Below, piece by piece: positions 1-8,293 of a stretch of 64,000 bases of DNA. Both the position numbers and the translations under genes were made by a program. This DNA is from Catenulispora sp. MAP5-51 (GTDB lineage Bacteria > Actinomycetota > Actinomycetes > Streptomycetales > Catenulisporaceae): the NCBI RefSeq assembly GCF_041261205.1, contig NZ_JBGCCH010000043.1, positions 1 through 64,000 of the forward strand, written 5' to 3'. Below the pieces are notes generated by a model. That model saw nothing but the letters and a program-made list of their open reading frames with translations. It was not told the DNA's origin and made no database searches. How positions within the stretch are numbered: the first letter of the stretch is position 1; each line of letters opens with the position of its first letter.

Positions 1-2
1 TT

Positions 3-584
3 CGTCTCGGCTGTCTCACACCTCCGGCAGGATCAACGAAGCCTGATACACCGGCATTCCCGCAGGTCAGAGACGCCACTTTTGTTACGAGTCCTAAGGG
101 ACCGGTCGCCGGCGGCAACACCGTCACCATCACCGGCACCAACCTGACGCTCACCACGGCCGTCCACTTCGGCACCGCCGCCGCCACCGCGCTCGCGGTC
201 GTCTCGGACAACCAGATCACGGTCAAGGCCCCCAGCGGCTCCGGGACCGTGGCCGTCACGGTGACCGCACCGGGCGGCACCAGCCTGCCGGGCGTGGGCA
301 GCCCGTACTACACGTACGTCGCCGCCCCGGTCATCAGTGCCCTGATCCCCACGCAAGGTCCGGCGAGCGGCGGGAACGCGATCACCATCAGCGGGAGCAA
401 CCTCGGCTTGGCCGACTCCGTCCTGATCGGCGGCATCGAAGTACCCTTCGTCGCCCTGTCGGACACAGAGCTCGTCGCCACCAGCCCCGGCGGCACCCCC
501 GGCTCCGTCGCGGTGACGGTGACCACGCCGGGCGGCGTCAGCAGCCCCGCCACGTACCAACTGATCGCCGCTCCCAGCGTGTAA
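3..584 (+). CDS. IPT/TIG-repeat protein, 3' end (partial, runs off left edge)
   Basis: The frame is open from base 3 to the stop at 584 and has no ATG, GTG or TTG start before the GTG near 246, so the true start lies outside the window. The visible ~193 residues hold two immunoglobulin-like IPT/TIG modules: the first begins around a SPKGPVAGGNTVTITGTNL stretch, the second around PTQGPASGGNAITISGSNL. Each ends in a VAVTVT-type strand followed by a PGG turn. IPT/TIG domains are usually extracellular binding or spacer modules in secreted or surface proteins; this function is inferred from the family. The protein ends directly after the second module, with no anchor or sorting signal. The ATG at 249 would cut the first module in half and is not a credible start. 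Confidence 0.75.
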   Translation, partial: RLGCLTPPAGSTKPDTPAFPQVRDATFVTSPKGPVAGGNTVTITGTNLTLTTAVHFGTAAATALAVVSDNQITVKAPSGSGTVAVTVTAPGGTSLPGVGSPYYTYVAAPVISALIPTQGPASGGNAITISGSNLGLADSVLIGGIEVPFVALSDTELVATSPGGTPGSVAVTVTTPGGVSSPATYQLIAAPSV

Positions 585-662
585 CCGACTGCTTCTCCGC
601 TCAGTGTCCCGCGGCAGTCGGGAATTCACCGAGCGCTTGCCCCGCCTCATCAGGGTTGGGTT

Positions 663-1262
663 ATGGCGCGACTGTTCCGCCCGGCGCGGATCGAGTACGA
701 CATTCTCACCGCGCATCCCCATAGCGCGGAGGCCACAGACGCCTCGCCTTACTGGACCACGGCGGCGGTCGATGCTGTGGCACCGAATCCGCTGTCCGGG
801 CTGGACTTACTCAGGGAATACGCACTCGGCGTGGTACCGAGGCTTCAGGACTTCGCCGAGCACTTCTCCCCGGTCGGCCAGAGCCGGTCGCCGGCCTTGC
901 TCTACGACGCCTACCTCCGAGTCCGTTCGATGATCCGCGACAAGGACGGCAACGCCCTGGCCGAAGTCCACGCGACCGGCTGGGTCCTGCTCCCCGGTGA
1001 ATTCGAACCCGAAGTCAGCAGGGGCATCATCGGGCTGGTCAACTTCGGACTGCCCATGATTCTGCGCTCGGTAGACCGGGGCGAATACGAGACGGCCCTG
1101 GCCTCGCTGATGAAGGCGCGCAGCATTATCAATACAGCGCTTCAGGAAGTCCTGAACATAGCGGTCTCCGCGCCGGAGCCGCCGTCCCGCGACAAGCTCG
1201 CGGCAGCCCTGCACGTGGCACCGGCAGATCTCGATGACTGGTACAACGGCCGTCACTCGTAG
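663..1262 (+). CDS. Hypothetical protein, 199 aa
   Basis: I do not recognise this family. The protein is soluble in appearance: no signal peptide, no membrane segment, mixed composition. The centre (residues ~80-120) alternates charged and hydrophobic positions around a GWVLLPGEFEP stretch. The last ~60 residues are helix-rich and end in a DDWYNGRHS tail. It starts at an ATG 78 bp after the IPT-repeat gene, with no strong Shine-Dalgarno sequence in view. It is followed by a perfect hairpin at 1297-1333, so it probably forms its own unit or the end of one that began outside the window. The length and codon use look like a real gene; the role is unknown. Confidence 0.6.
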   Translation: MARLFRPARIEYDILTAHPHSAEATDASPYWTTAAVDAVAPNPLSGLDLLREYALGVVPRLQDFAEHFSPVGQSRSPALLYDAYLRVRSMIRDKDGNALAEVHATGWVLLPGEFEPEVSRGIIGLVNFGLPMILRSVDRGEYETALASLMKARSIINTALQEVLNIAVSAPEPPSRDKLAAALHVAPADLDDWYNGRHS

Positions 1263-1296
1263 GTCATGTCTTAGAAGCAGGGCGCCGGCTGCCCCG

Positions 1297-1333
1297 CTCG
1301 CCTCAGGTCGCCGGCGTGCCGACCTGAGGCGAG
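1297..1333. terminator. Bidirectional terminator hairpin
   Basis: A perfect inverted repeat has 14-bp arms at 1297-1310 (CTCGCCTCAGGTCG) and 1320-1333 and a 9-nt loop. It lies between the converging genes ending at 1262 and 1344. No T-run follows, as is common for actinomycete terminators. Confidence 0.7.
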
Positions 1334-1343
1334 ATGAGGACTC

Positions 1344-2267
1344 TCAGCCGTAGCTGTGGAACCCCCGTCCCGTCTTGCGACCCAGGTGCCCGGCTTCGAC
1401 CATGCGCGCCAGGAGCGGCGGTGGCGAGTGCTGCGGGTCCCTGAACTCCGCGTACATCGATTCCGCGATGGCTTTCACGGTGTCGAGTCCGATGAGGTCG
1501 GCCAGGGCCAGCGGGCCGAGCGGGTACGCGCAACCCAGGACCATGCCGCGGTCGATGTCCTGGACCGTGGCCAGGCCGGATTCCAGCATCCTGGTCGCGC
1601 TCAGGAGGTAGGGGATCAGCAGGGCGTTGACGATGAAACCGGCCCGGTCTCTGGCCCGGATCACCTCCTTGCCCAGGGCCCCGGTCGCGAAGCGGGTGGC
1701 GCGGGCCTCCGTCTCCGGGTCTGTAGCCAGCGAGGGCACAAGTTCGACCAGGCTCAGGACCGGGACCGGGTTGAAGAAGTGCAGGCCGATCACGTGGTCC
1801 GGACGGGAGGTCGCCGTCGCCAGGCGGATCACCGGGATGCTGGAGGTGTTCGTCGCCAGGATCGCGTCGCGGCGGCGGACCGTCGCGTCCAGGCGCGTGA
1901 AGACCGCCAGCTTGTGCGCCTCGTCCTCGGCCACCGCCTCGATCACCAGATCGCGGTCGGCCAGGCGGTCGAAGTCGGCGGTGACCGTGATCAGGCTCAG
2001 GGCCTTGTCGCGCTCCTGATCGGTGATCTTGCCCCGGTCCCGGGCGCGGCCCAGCGAGGCCTGGATGCGGGCCCGGCCGGCCTCGGCGGCCGCGGGGCCG
2101 GTCTCGGTGACGACCACCTCGAAGCCGGCGCGGGCGCAGACCTCTGCGATGCCCGAGCCCATCTGGCCGCAGCCGACGACGCCGATCAGGTGCACGTCGT
2201 CGGGCCCGGCGTCAGTCACGGTGTCAGTCATGGCGTCAGTCACAGCCGCAGCCACGCCCCCGCTCAC
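1344..2267 (-). CDS. 3-hydroxybutyryl-CoA dehydrogenase family protein
   Basis: NAD-dependent 3-hydroxyacyl-CoA dehydrogenase of the single-domain type (307 aa, usual ~285-300). The N-terminal Rossmann fold opens with GVVGCGQMGSGIAE at residues ~28-42. A GLHFFNPVPV stretch holds the catalytic His, and the C-terminal helical domain carries the DRAGFIVNALL and GCAYPLGPLALADLIGLD signatures. The reaction interconverts a 3-hydroxyacyl-CoA and a 3-ketoacyl-CoA. The GTG start at 2267 overlaps the stop of the upstream acyl-CoA dehydrogenase by 4 bp (GTGA), so the two are translationally coupled. The first ~24 residues are an extension with a TDAMTDTVTDA repeat from a short DNA tandem repeat; a later start is possible. 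It is the last gene of the minus-strand operon, and a hairpin follows. Confidence 0.85.
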   Translation of the reverse strand: MSGGVAAAVTDAMTDTVTDAGPDDVHLIGVVGCGQMGSGIAEVCARAGFEVVVTETGPAAAEAGRARIQASLGRARDRGKITDQERDKALSLITVTADFDRLADRDLVIEAVAEDEAHKLAVFTRLDATVRRRDAILATNTSSIPVIRLATATSRPDHVIGLHFFNPVPVLSLVELVPSLATDPETEARATRFATGALGKEVIRARDRAGFIVNALLIPYLLSATRMLESGLATVQDIDRGMVLGCAYPLGPLALADLIGLDTVKAIAESMYAEFRDPQHSPPPLLARMVEAGHLGRKTGRGFHSYG

Positions 2268-3430
2268 GACGGCAGCCGCAGGACGCCGGTCCCGCGCTTG
2301 ATCAGCTCGCCGGCGATGACCAGGCGCTGGATCTCCGAGGTGCCCTCCCAGATCCGGTCCACACGCAGCTCCCGGTACAGGCGCTCGACCGCGTAGGACC
2401 TGTCGTAGCCCCGGCCCCCGAAGATCTGGACGCAGCGGTCGATCACGCGGTTGGACGCCTCGCTCGCCGCCAGCTTCGCGATCGCGGCCTTGGCGTGCAA
2501 GGTCTTGCGGTCCGCGTCAGGCTGCGAGAGCTCCCAGGCGACCTGGAGGAAATACGCACGGTTGACCGCGATGTCGACCGCGCAGTCGGCGAGCATGCCC
2601 TGGATCAGCTGGAAGTTCGCGATCGGCTGCCCGAACTGCTCGCGGGTCACGGCCCAGTCGCGCGCCAGCTCCAGCGCCCGCTCGGCGGCCCCGATCGTGC
2701 GCGCGGCGATCATCAGGCGCTCCTCGGTGAACCAGGCGCGCGTGATGTCGTAGCCCTCGCCGATCCCCCCGAGCACCTGGTCCTCGGCCACGAAGACGTC
2801 GGTGAGGGTGAACTCCGGGTGCTCGTAGACGAAGGTGTGCATGAAACGCGGCGTGCGCTGTACCGCCACACCCTCGGTGGCCTTGTCCACCAGGAACAGC
2901 GTCGGCGCGGCGGCCTCGCCGGCGGCGGCCAGCACGATGAGGAAGTCCGCGTGGTCGCCGACCGTCACGAACCACTTCTCGCCGTTGAGCAGCCAGCCGC
3001 CGTCGGTCTTCGTCGCGGTCGTCGTCAGGTTCTGCGGGTCGGATCCGGCGTTCGGCTCGGTGACGGCGTAGCAGTCGCGGCGCTCGCCGCGGATCACCGG
3101 CTCCAGGAAGCGCTCCCGCTGCTCGGGCGTGCAGAAGCGCAGCGCGTTGGCCGGGCGCCACACCATGTCCCACAGCGCGCCGGTCAGGCGGCCCAGCTGC
3201 TCCTGCACCACGGCCTGCTCGAAGATGGTCAGGCCGGCGCCGCCCCATTCGGCCGGCATGTTGATCGCCTGCAGGCCGGCGGCCAGCACCGCGTCGCGGA
3301 CCTCGGCGTGCGCCGCCGGGGGCAAGCCGTTGTCCTCCTCGCAGGCCTGCTCGTACGTGGTCATGAAGTCGGCCAGTCCACGAGCCGCGGTCTGGAGGTC
3401 GAGCTGGCGCTGGGTGAGACGGAAGTCCAT
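2264..3430 (-). CDS. Acyl-CoA dehydrogenase (copy A)
   Basis: FAD-dependent acyl-CoA dehydrogenase, 388 aa. It shows AVTEPNAGSDP for flavin and substrate contact, a LNGEKWFVT strand, the R-x2-F-G-type contact in REQFGQPIANFQ, and the C-terminal QIFGGRGY and IWEGTSEIQ motifs; the Glu of WEGT is the expected catalytic base. It would oxidise an acyl-CoA to the 2,3-enoyl-CoA; chain type cannot be read from sequence. It lies 1 bp from a sister gene (3432-4664). Both begin MDFR, and their C-terminal halves are nearly identical over long stretches, pointing to tandem duplication. The family can form homotetramers or heteromers, so an A/B complex is possible. The ATG at 3430 fits the family start. 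Confidence 0.9.
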   Translation of the reverse strand: MDFRLTQRQLDLQTAARGLADFMTTYEQACEEDNGLPPAAHAEVRDAVLAAGLQAINMPAEWGGAGLTIFEQAVVQEQLGRLTGALWDMVWRPANALRFCTPEQRERFLEPVIRGERRDCYAVTEPNAGSDPQNLTTTATKTDGGWLLNGEKWFVTVGDHADFLIVLAAAGEAAAPTLFLVDKATEGVAVQRTPRFMHTFVYEHPEFTLTDVFVAEDQVLGGIGEGYDITRAWFTEERLMIAARTIGAAERALELARDWAVTREQFGQPIANFQLIQGMLADCAVDIAVNRAYFLQVAWELSQPDADRKTLHAKAAIAKLAASEASNRVIDRCVQIFGGRGYDRSYAVERLYRELRVDRIWEGTSEIQRLVIAGELIKRGTGVLRLPS

Positions 3431-3431
3431 A

Positions 3432-4664
3432 TCAGTTCTCTTTCGTGGAGTTCGTGGAGTTCGTGGCGGCGGGCCGGGGCAGGGCGAGCGAACGCGTACC
3501 GCGCTTGATCAGCTCGTTGGCGATGATCACGCGCTGGATCTCGGAGGTCCCCTCCCAGATCCGGTCCACGCGCAGCTCGCGGAAGATGCGCTCGACGGCG
3601 TACGCGCTGTCGTAGCCGCGCCCGCCGAAGATCTGCACGCACCGGTCGGCGACCCGGCCGGCCGCCTCGCTGGCGGCGAGCTTGGCGGTCGAGGCTTTGG
3701 CGTGCAGGGTCTTGCGGTCGGTGTCCGGCTGGTCGGCCTCCCACGCGACCTGGTGGGTGTAGGCGCGGTTCACCGCGATGTCCACGGCGCAGTCGGCGAG
3801 CATGCCCTGGATCAGCTGGAACTCGCCGATCGGCCTGCCGAACGCCTGGCGCTCGGCGGCCCAGTCGCGCGCCTCGGTCAACGCGCGCTCCGCGGCGCCG
3901 ACGGTGCGCGCCGCGATCATCAGGCGCTCGTCGGTGAACCACTCCTTGGTCAGCTCGTAGCCCTGGCCGACCTCGCCGAGCACGTCCTCGTCGGCGACGA
4001 AGACGTCGGTGAGCGTGAACTCGGGGTGCCCGTTGACCGCGTGGTGCATGAAGTGCGGGACGCGCGTCATCTCCAGGCCCGGCGCGCTCTTGTCGACGAA
4101 GAACAGCGTCGCGAGCTTCACCGGGCCGGAGCCGTCCGCGGCCTCCACCAGCGCGTCGGCCTGCACCAGCAGGAAGTCCGCGATGTCGCCGCAGGTGACG
4201 AACCACTTCTCGCCGTTGAGCAGCCAGCCGCCCGCGGTCCGGGTGGCGACCGTGACGCCGCTGCTCGGGTCCGATCCGGCCTCCGGTTCGGTGACCGCGA
4301 AGGCGTCGAACCTCTCGCCCCGGATGATCGGCAGCAGGTACTTCTCCCGCTGCTCGGCCGTGCCGTAGGCCAGGACGTTCGACGGCCGCCAGGGGATGTC
4401 CCACAGGCAGTTCGTCGCCTTGCCGAACTCCTCCTCGACGATCACCTGCTCCAGCAGCGACAGTCCCGGGCCGCCCCACTGGACCGGCATGTTGATCGCG
4501 TAGACGCCGGCGTCCATCGCGGCGCGGGTCAGCTCCCTGACGGTCTCCTTCGGGAGCGCGCCACGGGCCTGCTCGGCCTGGTCCTCGTACTGCATGAGGA
4601 GCTTGACGTAGTCGGCGGCGCGCTGTTTGAGGTCCTGCTGCGCGGGCGTGTATCGGAAGTCCAT
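3432..4664 (-). CDS. Acyl-CoA dehydrogenase (copy B)
   Basis: Second acyl-CoA dehydrogenase, 410 aa, paralogue of the neighbour at 2264-3430. It has the same signature series: AVTEPEAGSDP, LNGEKWFVTCGD, RQAFGRPIGEFQ, QIFGGRGYD and IWEGTSEIQ with the catalytic Glu, so both copies look active. The start chosen is the ATG at 4664, preceded by a GAGGAG ribosome binding site; the frame remains open 36 codons further upstream, but that extension is arginine- and proline-rich junk. The C-terminus adds an NSTNSTKEN tail from a 9-bp DNA repeat (TGGAGTTCG on the plus strand near 3447-3464). It sits 11 bp after the ADP-forming acyl-CoA synthetase and 1 bp before copy A. Confidence 0.9.
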   Translation of the reverse strand: MDFRYTPAQQDLKQRAADYVKLLMQYEDQAEQARGALPKETVRELTRAAMDAGVYAINMPVQWGGPGLSLLEQVIVEEEFGKATNCLWDIPWRPSNVLAYGTAEQREKYLLPIIRGERFDAFAVTEPEAGSDPSSGVTVATRTAGGWLLNGEKWFVTCGDIADFLLVQADALVEAADGSGPVKLATLFFVDKSAPGLEMTRVPHFMHHAVNGHPEFTLTDVFVADEDVLGEVGQGYELTKEWFTDERLMIAARTVGAAERALTEARDWAAERQAFGRPIGEFQLIQGMLADCAVDIAVNRAYTHQVAWEADQPDTDRKTLHAKASTAKLAASEAAGRVADRCVQIFGGRGYDSAYAVERIFRELRVDRIWEGTSEIQRVIIANELIKRGTRSLALPRPAATNSTNSTKEN

Positions 4665-4675
4665 GTCGGGGCTCC

Positions 4676-6823
4676 TCAGTAGTCGGAATGGGAGGGGGGA
4701 ACCAGCGGGACAGCTCGGGCGTCCAGGGCGAGCGCCCCGGACGGCAGGGCCAGCAGCGGGTTGACTTCGCACTCGGCGAGGTCGTGCTGGGCGGCGGCGA
4801 CCCGGGTGATCTGCTCGATCGCCTTCGCGGCGGCGGCCACGTCGACGGCCGGCCGGCCGCGCACCCCGTTCAGGAGGGCGGCGCAGCGCAGTCCGCGCAG
4901 CATCGCCTCGGCGCGGGCGGCGGAGACCGGGGCGAGGGCGAACGCGACGTCACCGAGGACTTCGGTGAACACCCCGCCCAAACCGACCATCGCGATGGGA
5001 CCGAAGCGCGGGTCGCGGTTCACGCCGACGATCAGCTCCACGCCCGCTGCCAGATCCGCCATCTGCTCCACGGAGTACGACGGGGCGGACAGCCGCGCAT
5101 GCATCTCCCGGTGTGCCGCGACCAGCGCTTCCTCGTCGGCGAGGTTCAGGACGACGCCGCCGGCATCGGACTTGTGCAGCAGATGCAGAGCCTTGAGAAC
5201 GAAGGGGCCTGATGCACCGCGCGCGAACTCCCGCACCTCGGCCTCGCTGCTGATCTCGGCCGAGGCCGGGAACCGCACGCCCGCCTCGGCCAGCAGGACA
5301 CGCGTGGCGTAGTAGCCGGTGTCGGTCATCGGCGGCGCGGCGTCGGGCAACGGTTCCATCGCCGCCGCGCCGCCACCACGACTGCTGTCCTGCGAATTCT
5401 CCGGGACCACGACGGCCGCCAGCGCGCGCGCCGCGTCCTCGATCGCCGCGAACACCGGGATGCCGGCCGCCTGCAAGTTCTGGCAGCTCGGCGCGTCCGG
5501 ATACATCGACTGCGCCACGACCGGCTTCGCGGACGCCCGCACCGCCCGGGCTATGGAGTCGGCGGCCTCGAGTTCGGTCGCGCCGAGTGTCCCCGCCGCA
5601 CCGCCGAGACCTCCCGAGTCGGCGGAGTACCCGCCGAAGTAGCCGGTCATCAGGACGGCGTCGACCTCGTCGGAGTCCAGCAGCGTGCGCACCACGGCCG
5701 CGTACGACATCGGGTCCTGCTCCCCCATGCCCGCCAGATCGACCGGGTTGCCGAGCGCCGAGGGACCCCACAACTGTCCGGCCAGCTTCTCCTGGACTCC
5801 CGGACCGAGCTCGGGGACCGCGAATCCGGCGGCCTCGGCGGCGTCAGCGGCGATGACGCCGTGTCCGCCGCCGTCGGTGAACACCGCGACCCGGCGGCCG
5901 TGCGCCCGGCGGCCGCCGGCGAGCGCCGCGAGGACGGCGGTCATCTCGCGCGGCGTGCGCACCAGTTCCACCCCGGCGTCCCGGCACGCGGCCGCGACGA
6001 TGTCGGAGGACGTCGTCAGCGCGCCGGTGTGCGACGCCGCGCTGCGGGCCGCCGCCGCTCCGCGTCCGGCGCTGAGCAGCACCACCGGCTTGCCGGCCGT
6101 GGCCGCCGCCTGCGCGAAGGCCCGGCCGTCGCCGAAGTCCTCGGCGTACACCGCGATCGCCTTGGTGGCGTCGTGGCGCGCGCAGTCCCGGACCAGGTCC
6201 ACGAGCGTGACGTCGGACTGGTTGCCGAGCGAGACGAACCGCGAGAAGCCCAGGCCGTGCGGGGCGAACGCGAGCTGGAGTTCCAGCGCGAGGTTGCCGC
6301 TCTGGCTCAGCAGCGCGACGCCGCCCAGGTCGAAGGCGTCAGAGGCCAGATACAGCTCGGTGGTGTTGTCGGCGATGCCCAGGCAGTTGGGTCCGACCAG
6401 GACCGCGCCGGCGGCCCGCACCTTCTCGGCGACGGCCCGCTGCCGCGCGAGCCCTTCGGCGCCGGTCTCGGCGAAGCCCGCGGTGACCGCGACGATCGCT
6501 TTGGCACCGCAGGCCAGGGCTTCGTCGACGGTCTGCTCGTACACCGGCGCCGGGACCGAGACCACGACCAGCCCGACCGGCTCGCCGAGCGCGCTCAGGC
6601 TGGGTGCCGCGCTCTGGCCGAGCACGGTGCCCGCGCGCCGGTTCACCAGGTGGATCGGCCGGCGGTGCGGCGCGCGCAGGGCCTGCGCGGCGATGGCGTG
6701 CCCGTACTTCGCCGGGTCGTCGCTCGCGCCGACCACGGCCACCGACACCGGATCGAACAGCGGCGCCAGGTCGCGGCTCAGCGGCACCAGTTCGCGGCTC
6801 AGCGGGGCCAGACCGCGGCTCAT
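4676..6823 (-). CDS. Acyl-CoA synthetase, ADP(NDP)-forming, fused alpha-beta
   Basis: A 715-aa fused protein of the ADP-forming acetate/acyl-CoA ligase superfamily. The alpha part starts with a CoA-binding Rossmann domain (SVAVVGASDDPAKYG) and has a succinyl-CoA-synthetase-like flavodoxin part with GPNCLGI, LLSQSGNLALE and the ASHTGAL loop, whose His is the phospho-His carrier. The beta part (residues ~525-715) is an ATP-grasp domain with FVLKALHLLHKSDAGGV and CEVNPLLAL. It would activate a free acid to its CoA thioester, or run in reverse to gain ATP. The ATG at 6823 overlaps the ferredoxin stop by 4 bp; the frame is open upstream, but that sequence is antisense-like. The N-terminus carries a repeated SRGLAPLSRELVPLSRDL motif. 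Confidence 0.85.
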   Translation of the reverse strand: MSRGLAPLSRELVPLSRDLAPLFDPVSVAVVGASDDPAKYGHAIAAQALRAPHRRPIHLVNRRAGTVLGQSAAPSLSALGEPVGLVVVSVPAPVYEQTVDEALACGAKAIVAVTAGFAETGAEGLARQRAVAEKVRAAGAVLVGPNCLGIADNTTELYLASDAFDLGGVALLSQSGNLALELQLAFAPHGLGFSRFVSLGNQSDVTLVDLVRDCARHDATKAIAVYAEDFGDGRAFAQAAATAGKPVVLLSAGRGAAAARSAASHTGALTTSSDIVAAACRDAGVELVRTPREMTAVLAALAGGRRAHGRRVAVFTDGGGHGVIAADAAEAAGFAVPELGPGVQEKLAGQLWGPSALGNPVDLAGMGEQDPMSYAAVVRTLLDSDEVDAVLMTGYFGGYSADSGGLGGAAGTLGATELEAADSIARAVRASAKPVVAQSMYPDAPSCQNLQAAGIPVFAAIEDAARALAAVVVPENSQDSSRGGGAAAMEPLPDAAPPMTDTGYYATRVLLAEAGVRFPASAEISSEAEVREFARGASGPFVLKALHLLHKSDAGGVVLNLADEEALVAAHREMHARLSAPSYSVEQMADLAAGVELIVGVNRDPRFGPIAMVGLGGVFTEVLGDVAFALAPVSAARAEAMLRGLRCAALLNGVRGRPAVDVAAAAKAIEQITRVAAAQHDLAECEVNPLLALPSGALALDARAVPLVPPSHSDY

Positions 6824-7017
6824 CGCTGCGACTCCAGGCGCAGCGCGCGGTTGGGGCAGGCCGCGACGGCAGCCTGGGCGGCCGTCTCGCCGTCGGCGGG
6901 GACCTCGGCCGCCCGGATCGCGGCGTAGCCGAAGTCGTCGAGTTCGATCTGGGCGGGGGCCTGTTCCTGGCACACGCCATAGCCCTCGCACAAGGTGGCG
7001 TCCAACAGCAGTTTCAT
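6820..7017 (-). CDS. Small 3Fe-4S-type ferredoxin
   Basis: A 65-residue ferredoxin of the short actinobacterial kind that often serves P450s and other oxygenases. The cluster ligands are Cys10 and Cys16 (CEGYGVC, a C-x5-C spacing in which Gly13-14 region replaces the second Cys of a 4Fe-4S site) and Cys54 in ACPNRAL. Three Cys suggests a 3Fe-4S cluster. The start is the ATG at 7017; the open frame further upstream has no domain content. It is translationally coupled to the acyl-CoA synthetase (ATGA overlap) and lies 7 bp after the NuoF-like gene. That order suggests electron flow between the NuoF-like flavoprotein and a partner such as the divergent Rieske oxygenase; the partner is inferred. 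Confidence 0.85.
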   Translation of the reverse strand: MKLLLDATLCEGYGVCQEQAPAQIELDDFGYAAIRAAEVPADGETAAQAAVAACPNRALRLESQR

Positions 7018-7024
7018 GGTTCCT

Positions 7025-8293
7025 CTATCGCGGTGCTGATACGGGGTGAGTGGTGGTTCGGACGGTCGGGGGCTCGGCCAGGAACCGGTCGGGGTCCGGC
7101 GCACGGTCGGCGGAGCAGTCGGTGCAGCGGGCTCCGAGGTGGGCTCCGAGGTGGGCTTCGGTGAGCGGGCCGAAGGAGCGCAGAAGCGAGGAGGCGAGGT
7201 TCGCCGCCGCGTCGAGCAGCCCGCACGCGCCGCGCCGCAGCAGGCTCTGCGACCACCGGGTGAGGCTGGCCAGGTCCTCCTGCCCGGCGGTGCCGTGGAC
7301 GACGGACGCCATCGTGCGCGCCAGCGCGGCGGTGCCGGAGACGCAGACCCCGCACTGGCGGCTGCTCTCGGCGGCGAGGCGGGCCAGACCGTCGGCGGCG
7401 AGCCCGACCGGGCACTCGCCGGCCGTCAGGAAGTGCACGGCCCCGCAGCCGAGCGCCGACCCCGCCGCGGCCAGTGCCGACGGTTCGAGCGTGGTCTTCA
7501 GACAGCCGGGGCCGAGAATTCCCCCGAACATCCCGCCCATGAGGACGCCGGGCGTGTCGAGGCGGTCCACGCGGTAGGCCAGAGCCTGCAGCGACGTGCC
7601 GACGGGCGCTTCGACCAGTTCCGGTTTCAACCCCCGGCCGGAGACCGTCAGCAACAGCGAGTCGGGGGTTCCCGGCCGGGCCGCCAGCAGTGCGATCCGG
7701 GCCAGGGTCTCGACGTTCGCGACGAGCGTGGGGACGCCGTCGACGCCGGCTTCGAAGGGCCGCGGGGGTTTCGCGGCCGGCAGCGCGGGCCCGCCGTTGA
7801 TCCGGCGGATCGCGGACGTCTCCTCGCCGGCGACGTAGGTGTGCTCAGGCCGCACGATCCACGTGGGAACGACAGGTTCGCGTTCGGCCAGCGCGCGGCG
7901 CATGCTGTCGGCGGCTTCGTCGTCGGCCACGTAGACGTAGCAGCGCGCGGCGCGGGTCATGTCGGCGGCCCGCAGCATGCCGTCCAGGACGAGGTGCGGC
8001 CGTGCCCGCATCAGCCAGCGGTCCTTGACCGATCCCGGTTCTCCTTCGGCGCCGTTGGCGACGACCACCGGAACCGAGCCGGAGGCCCGCACGGCCTGCA
8101 CCTTCGTGGCCGCCGGGAAACCGGCACCGCCGCGCCCGCGCAGCCCGGCGGCTTTGATCCGGTTGAACAACAGGTCGGGCGACAGATCGCGGTATCCGCC
8201 GGCCTGCCAGTAGGCGTCCCGGGTCTCCCGCCTGTAGGGATTCTCGCCGAGCAGCGGTGCGGGTCCGCGCATCAGGGAATGGATCTGGGTCAT
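7025..8293 (-). CDS. NuoF-like NADH dehydrogenase (51 kDa-type flavoprotein)
   Basis: A 422-aa homologue of the complex I 51-kDa subunit outside any nuo operon. It has the FMN/NADH-binding GLRGRGGAGFPAATK at residues ~50-65, NGAEGEPGSVKDRW, VPTLVANVETLARI, and an SLBB-type segment (VSGRGLKPELVEAPVG). The C-terminal iron-sulfur region is degenerate: the usual C-x2-C-x2-C reads QCGVCVSG here, so the third Cys is missing, and a later GACGLLDAA holds one more Cys. NADH oxidation by FMN is likely; the N3-type cluster is doubtful. The start is the ATG at 8293, which overlaps the previous stop by 4 bp. I infer that it reduces the adjacent ferredoxin, or accepts electrons from the dehydrogenases. Confidence 0.85.
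   Translation of the reverse strand: MTQIHSLMRGPAPLLGENPYRRETRDAYWQAGGYRDLSPDLLFNRIKAAGLRGRGGAGFPAATKVQAVRASGSVPVVVANGAEGEPGSVKDRWLMRARPHLVLDGMLRAADMTRAARCYVYVADDEAADSMRRALAEREPVVPTWIVRPEHTYVAGEETSAIRRINGGPALPAAKPPRPFEAGVDGVPTLVANVETLARIALLAARPGTPDSLLLTVSGRGLKPELVEAPVGTSLQALAYRVDRLDTPGVLMGGMFGGILGPGCLKTTLEPSALAAAGSALGCGAVHFLTAGECPVGLAADGLARLAAESSRQCGVCVSGTAALARTMASVVHGTAGQEDLASLTRWSQSLLRRGACGLLDAAANLASSLLRSFGPLTEAHLGAHLGARCTDCSADRAPDPDRFLAEPPTVRTTTHPVSAPR

Noticed and set aside
3-584. Left-edge IPT/TIG gene as a pseudogene
   Set aside because: The lack of a start is explained by the window edge; the frame is intact.
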